Shown in pieces: positions 5,399 through 7,726 of a stretch of 7,726 bases of DNA. The position numbers and the translations under genes were made by a program. Position 1 is the stretch's first letter; every line of letters starts with the position of its first letter. This DNA is from Verrucomicrobiota bacterium (lineage in GTDB: Bacteria > Verrucomicrobiota > Verrucomicrobiia > Opitutales > Opitutaceae). Below the pieces are notes generated by a model. It searched no databases. It worked only from the letters and a program-made list of their open reading frames with translations, and was not told the DNA's origin. Where the stretch lies: assembly GCA_023430825.1 (NCBI GenBank), contig JAEYYL010000409.1:1-7726 (forward strand). Direction: 5' to 3'.

Positions 5399-5461
5399 TG
5401 TCACGCGAACGTCGACCGCGCTCCGCGGGTTTGTCACGCGGGTCCGCATAATTGCGGGTCC
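5399..5461 (+). promoter_or_regulatory. Repeat-rich leader of the TonB receptor gene with an RNA hairpin
   Basis: Direct repeats tgtcacgcg lie at 5399-5407 and 5432-5440, exactly 33 bp (about three helical turns) apart. gcgggt occurs three times (5425-5430, 5438-5443, 5454-5459), the last two extended to gcgggtcc. A small dyad, ccgcg-ctc-cgcgg, spans 5416-5428. Sequence 5440-5448 pairs with 5453-5461 around a UAAU loop as a 9-bp stem; two of those pairs are G-U and so favour RNA made from the plus strand. The hairpin ends 31 bp before the receptor start. Protein-binding sites, an RNA element, or both are possible. No known riboswitch was recognised. Confidence 0.35.
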
Positions 5462-5492
5462 ACACCGGGGCGCCGCCTGCGGTGGGACACAC

Positions 5493-7726
5493 ATGAACCT
5501 TCCCTTCCTTCCGACTCGATCGACGAAAATTCCCGGGCGTATCGTCTGCGCCCTGTTGTGCGGGCTCTCGCTGCTGGCCGATGCCTCTGCGGCCACGCTC
5601 GCGGGGCGGGTGCGCGATGCGAACACGAGCAGCTTCCTGTTCGGCGCGACGGTCACGGTGCGCGAACTCGGCCGCCAGGCGGTCACGGATAGCGACGGTT
5701 CGTATCAGTTTCCCGATCTGCCCGCGGGCACCTACACGGTGGCGGCGGATTATCTCGGCTATAGCCCTGCAACGCAGAGGATCGACGTGAGCGAGGAGAC
5801 GACGGCGCGGCAGGATTTCTCGCTCGGGTCGGAGGTGGTCACGCTCGGAAAGTTCGTGGTGCAGGGGAATCGCGAAGGGCAGGCGCGGGCGTTGCAGCAG
5901 AAGCGCACGGCGGACAATATTCTCGACGTCGTTTCCGCGGACAGCACGGGCAAGCTGCCGGATGGCAATGCGGCGGAGGCGGTGCGTCGGCTGCCCGGCG
6001 TGTTTGCCGAGATCGACCAGAACGAGGGCCGCTACATCGTGGTGCGCGGGATCGATGCGTCGTTGAACAACGTCACGATCAACGGCATCACGGTCGGTTC
6101 GCCCGAGGCGGGCAGCCGGGGTGCGGCAATGGACTCCGTGCCGGCGGACCTGATCAACCGCATCGAAGTGATCAAGGCGGTTACGCCCGACATGGATCAT
6201 CAGGCGATCGGCGCGTCGGTGAACATCGTGACGCCGAGCGCGTTCGATCGCGCGGAGCCCTTCGCCTACGGCACGCTGGCGGGCGGCTACTACAATGGAC
6301 CGGGCAACGACATGCCTTACAGCGGCAGTGCGACCTATGGCACGACGTTCGCGGACGGGAAATGGGGCGTGGTGCTCGGCGGCAGCTACAACTACCGGCA
6401 CTACATTTCCAATCGCCGCTCGGGTGGAAATCCGTGGTTCGCGGCCGGGCCGGAAGGTTCGGCGGGGGAGGACGTTTTCTTTCCGGCGAACGAGGCGCTG
6501 TTTCACTACGACGTGCAGCGCTGGCGGCAGGGTTTGAATGCGGCGCTCGAGTTCCGGCCGAACGACGATCACCAGTTTGTTTTCCGCGTTGCGGACAACC
6601 GCTTCAAGGACGAGGAAGGCCGCGAGCAGAACAATTTCGAATTCTGGCGCACGACGTATCCGGCGACGTTCACGCCGACGACCGCGACGTTCACCGGGGG
6701 GCGCGCGACGGTCGAGTATCGCTACTATCTCCAGAAGCATAACATCACGAACGCGTCGTTCGGGGGGAAGCATCGGCTCGGCGACGGCGGCACGCACCTC
6801 GACTACACGGTGGCGGCGGGCAATGCGGAGAAGAAGACGCCCGACCGGCAGGACTGGGAATTTCGCTCGGGGACGAACATCGCGAGCACGGTCGATGTCG
6901 GGCCGGAGTATTGGACGCTCACGCCGAGCGCCAACTACTACGACGCGACGAGCTATCCTTTCCGCCGCGTGCGGTTTCGCAGCGACGACGAGAACGAGGA
7001 CAACCTGAGCGTATCCGCGAATCTGCGACGCGAGCGGCAGCTCTTCGGCCGCGACGGTTTCTGGCAGGTGGGCGGCAAGTTCTTCTCGCGCGACAAGGGT
7101 TGGGATCGCACGAACACCAACTATCTCGCCGGCACGGGAGCGAATTTGTTCAACCTCGGGCAGTTCAACCTGTCCTCGCCAGCGCACGAGATGTTCGACG
7201 GCGAGCGGCGGATGTCGCCGCAGATCGACCTCGCGGCGGCGCAGGCGTTCTTCCGGCAGAATCCGCAGTATTTCGTGCCGAACTCCGCGGCGGAAATTCA
7301 GGACTCGAACGTGACTGATTTCCAGATGGACGAGCAGGTGGCTGCGGCCTACGCGATGACGCAGGTGAAGTTCGGCCGCTGGACGGCGCTGGCGGGCGTG
7401 CGCGTCGAGCGCAGCGAAGGCGACGTGACGGGCGTCGAGCTGCCGTTCGAGAACGGCGTGTTTCTCGGGCCGCGTCGCTTTCATGGTTCGAACAGCTACA
7501 CGAACGTGTTGCCAGGACTTCACCTGCGGTTCGCGCCGGCGAAGAACTGGGTGCTGCGCGCGGCGTGGACGAACACGCTGGGCCGGCCGAACTATCCGGA
7601 CATCGCGGCGTCGCGCTCGTTCAGCTTCGCGCCGGATGTCGCGGGTGGAAACGTTTACACGGGCAGCGTGAGCCAGGGGAATCCGGATCTGCAGCCTTAC
7701 GAGTCGATGAACTTCGACGTGAGCGC
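5493..7726 (+). CDS. TonB-dependent outer-membrane receptor (TIGR01782-like), partial
   Basis: An outer-membrane, TonB-energised importer; 744 codons are open to the window edge with no stop. Related proteins have roughly 850-1000 residues, so part of the C-terminal barrel is missing. In order: a signal peptide (1-33, cleavage likely after ADASA); a carboxypeptidase-regulatory-like beta domain (about 35-110, with GATVTV, TDSDGSYQFPDLPAGTYTV); a possible TonB box in VTLGKFVVQG (116-125); and a plug (about 130-250) with RTADNILDVVSADSTGKLPD (138-157), RRLPGV (165-170), VRGIDASLNNVTINGI (184-199), INRIEVIKAVTPDMD (221-235) and IGASVNIVTP (239-248). A barrel of alternating strands follows, including NPDLQPYES near the end. 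The plug text matches the TonB-Xanth-Caul type. The ATG at 5493 is chosen because it gives an immediate signal peptide; the only ribosome-site hint is GGTGGG about 6 bp upstream. The substrate is unknown and no catabolic or regulatory neighbour is in view. Confidence 0.93.
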   Translation, partial: MNLPFLPTRSTKIPGRIVCALLCGLSLLADASAATLAGRVRDANTSSFLFGATVTVRELGRQAVTDSDGSYQFPDLPAGTYTVAADYLGYSPATQRIDVSEETTARQDFSLGSEVVTLGKFVVQGNREGQARALQQKRTADNILDVVSADSTGKLPDGNAAEAVRRLPGVFAEIDQNEGRYIVVRGIDASLNNVTINGITVGSPEAGSRGAAMDSVPADLINRIEVIKAVTPDMDHQAIGASVNIVTPSAFDRAEPFAYGTLAGGYYNGPGNDMPYSGSATYGTTFADGKWGVVLGGSYNYRHYISNRRSGGNPWFAAGPEGSAGEDVFFPANEALFHYDVQRWRQGLNAALEFRPNDDHQFVFRVADNRFKDEEGREQNNFEFWRTTYPATFTPTTATFTGGRATVEYRYYLQKHNITNASFGGKHRLGDGGTHLDYTVAAGNAEKKTPDRQDWEFRSGTNIASTVDVGPEYWTLTPSANYYDATSYPFRRVRFRSDDENEDNLSVSANLRRERQLFGRDGFWQVGGKFFSRDKGWDRTNTNYLAGTGANLFNLGQFNLSSPAHEMFDGERRMSPQIDLAAAQAFFRQNPQYFVPNSAAEIQDSNVTDFQMDEQVAAAYAMTQVKFGRWTALAGVRVERSEGDVTGVELPFENGVFLGPRRFHGSNSYTNVLPGLHLRFAPAKNWVLRAAWTNTLGRPNYPDIAASRSFSFAPDVAGGNVYTGSVSQGNPDLQPYESMNFDVS

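Noticed and set aside
5493..5591. Lipoprotein signal in the receptor N-terminus
   Set aside because: Cysteines occur at residues 19 and 23, but neither is preceded by a small residue as in a lipobox; ADASA followed by A fits a standard signal peptidase I site.
5124..7523. A 799-codon minus-strand open frame
   Set aside because: It is antisense to the TonB receptor and the CinA-type gene, is Arg/His-rich without domains, and the opposite strand has clear plug and barrel motifs.

Overview
The window reads as a piece of a GC-rich bacterial chromosome, most likely Verrucomicrobiota and probably Opitutaceae. That assignment is an inference. It rests on the GC-rich third positions, the weak or absent Shine-Dalgarno sites, the large TonB-dependent receptor with an N-terminal carboxypeptidase-regulatory-like domain, and the short palindromic repeats packed into nearly every gap. 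No rRNA, tRNA, CRISPR array, transposase or phage gene is visible.

Layout from left to right. (1) 1-452 (-): 5' part of a DMT/EamA transporter, cut by the window edge. (2) 609-1931 (+): complete NorM-type MATE efflux pump, divergent from the first gene. (3) 1999-2313 (-): small DUF167/YggU protein. (4) 2367-3869 (-): 500-residue PLP enzyme of the Cys/Met metabolism family, resembling fungal-type cystathionine gamma-synthase. (5) 4053-4811 (+): exodeoxyribonuclease III/AP endonuclease. (6) 4831-5331 (+): stand-alone CinA C-terminal domain (PncC-like) protein, 19 bp behind the nuclease and almost certainly in its operon. (7) 5493-7726 (+): TonB-dependent receptor, open to the window edge.

The genes are mostly housekeeping. 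The one functional pairing that stands out is AP endonuclease with a PncC-like NMN deamidase: NAD-dependent DNA ligase releases NMN at the end of base excision repair, and PncC recycles NMN. The CinA-type protein has altered motifs, so its activity is not certain.

The most unusual structure lies outside the genes' functions. Several palindromic repeats of at least three kinds sit exactly on gene borders in the first 2.4 kb. One REP-like element lies in frame inside the transporter gene, just after its first EamA repeat. Another supplies the stop codon of the DUF167 gene. A third, with 25-bp arms, holds the start codon of that same gene. Two related elements flank the MATE gene. Three perfect 14-bp tandem copies lie directly upstream of the PLP enzyme, and a repeat-rich leader with a 9-bp RNA hairpin precedes the TonB receptor. 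I see no clearly new multi-gene system here; the repeats and the nuclease-CinA operon are the parts worth following up.
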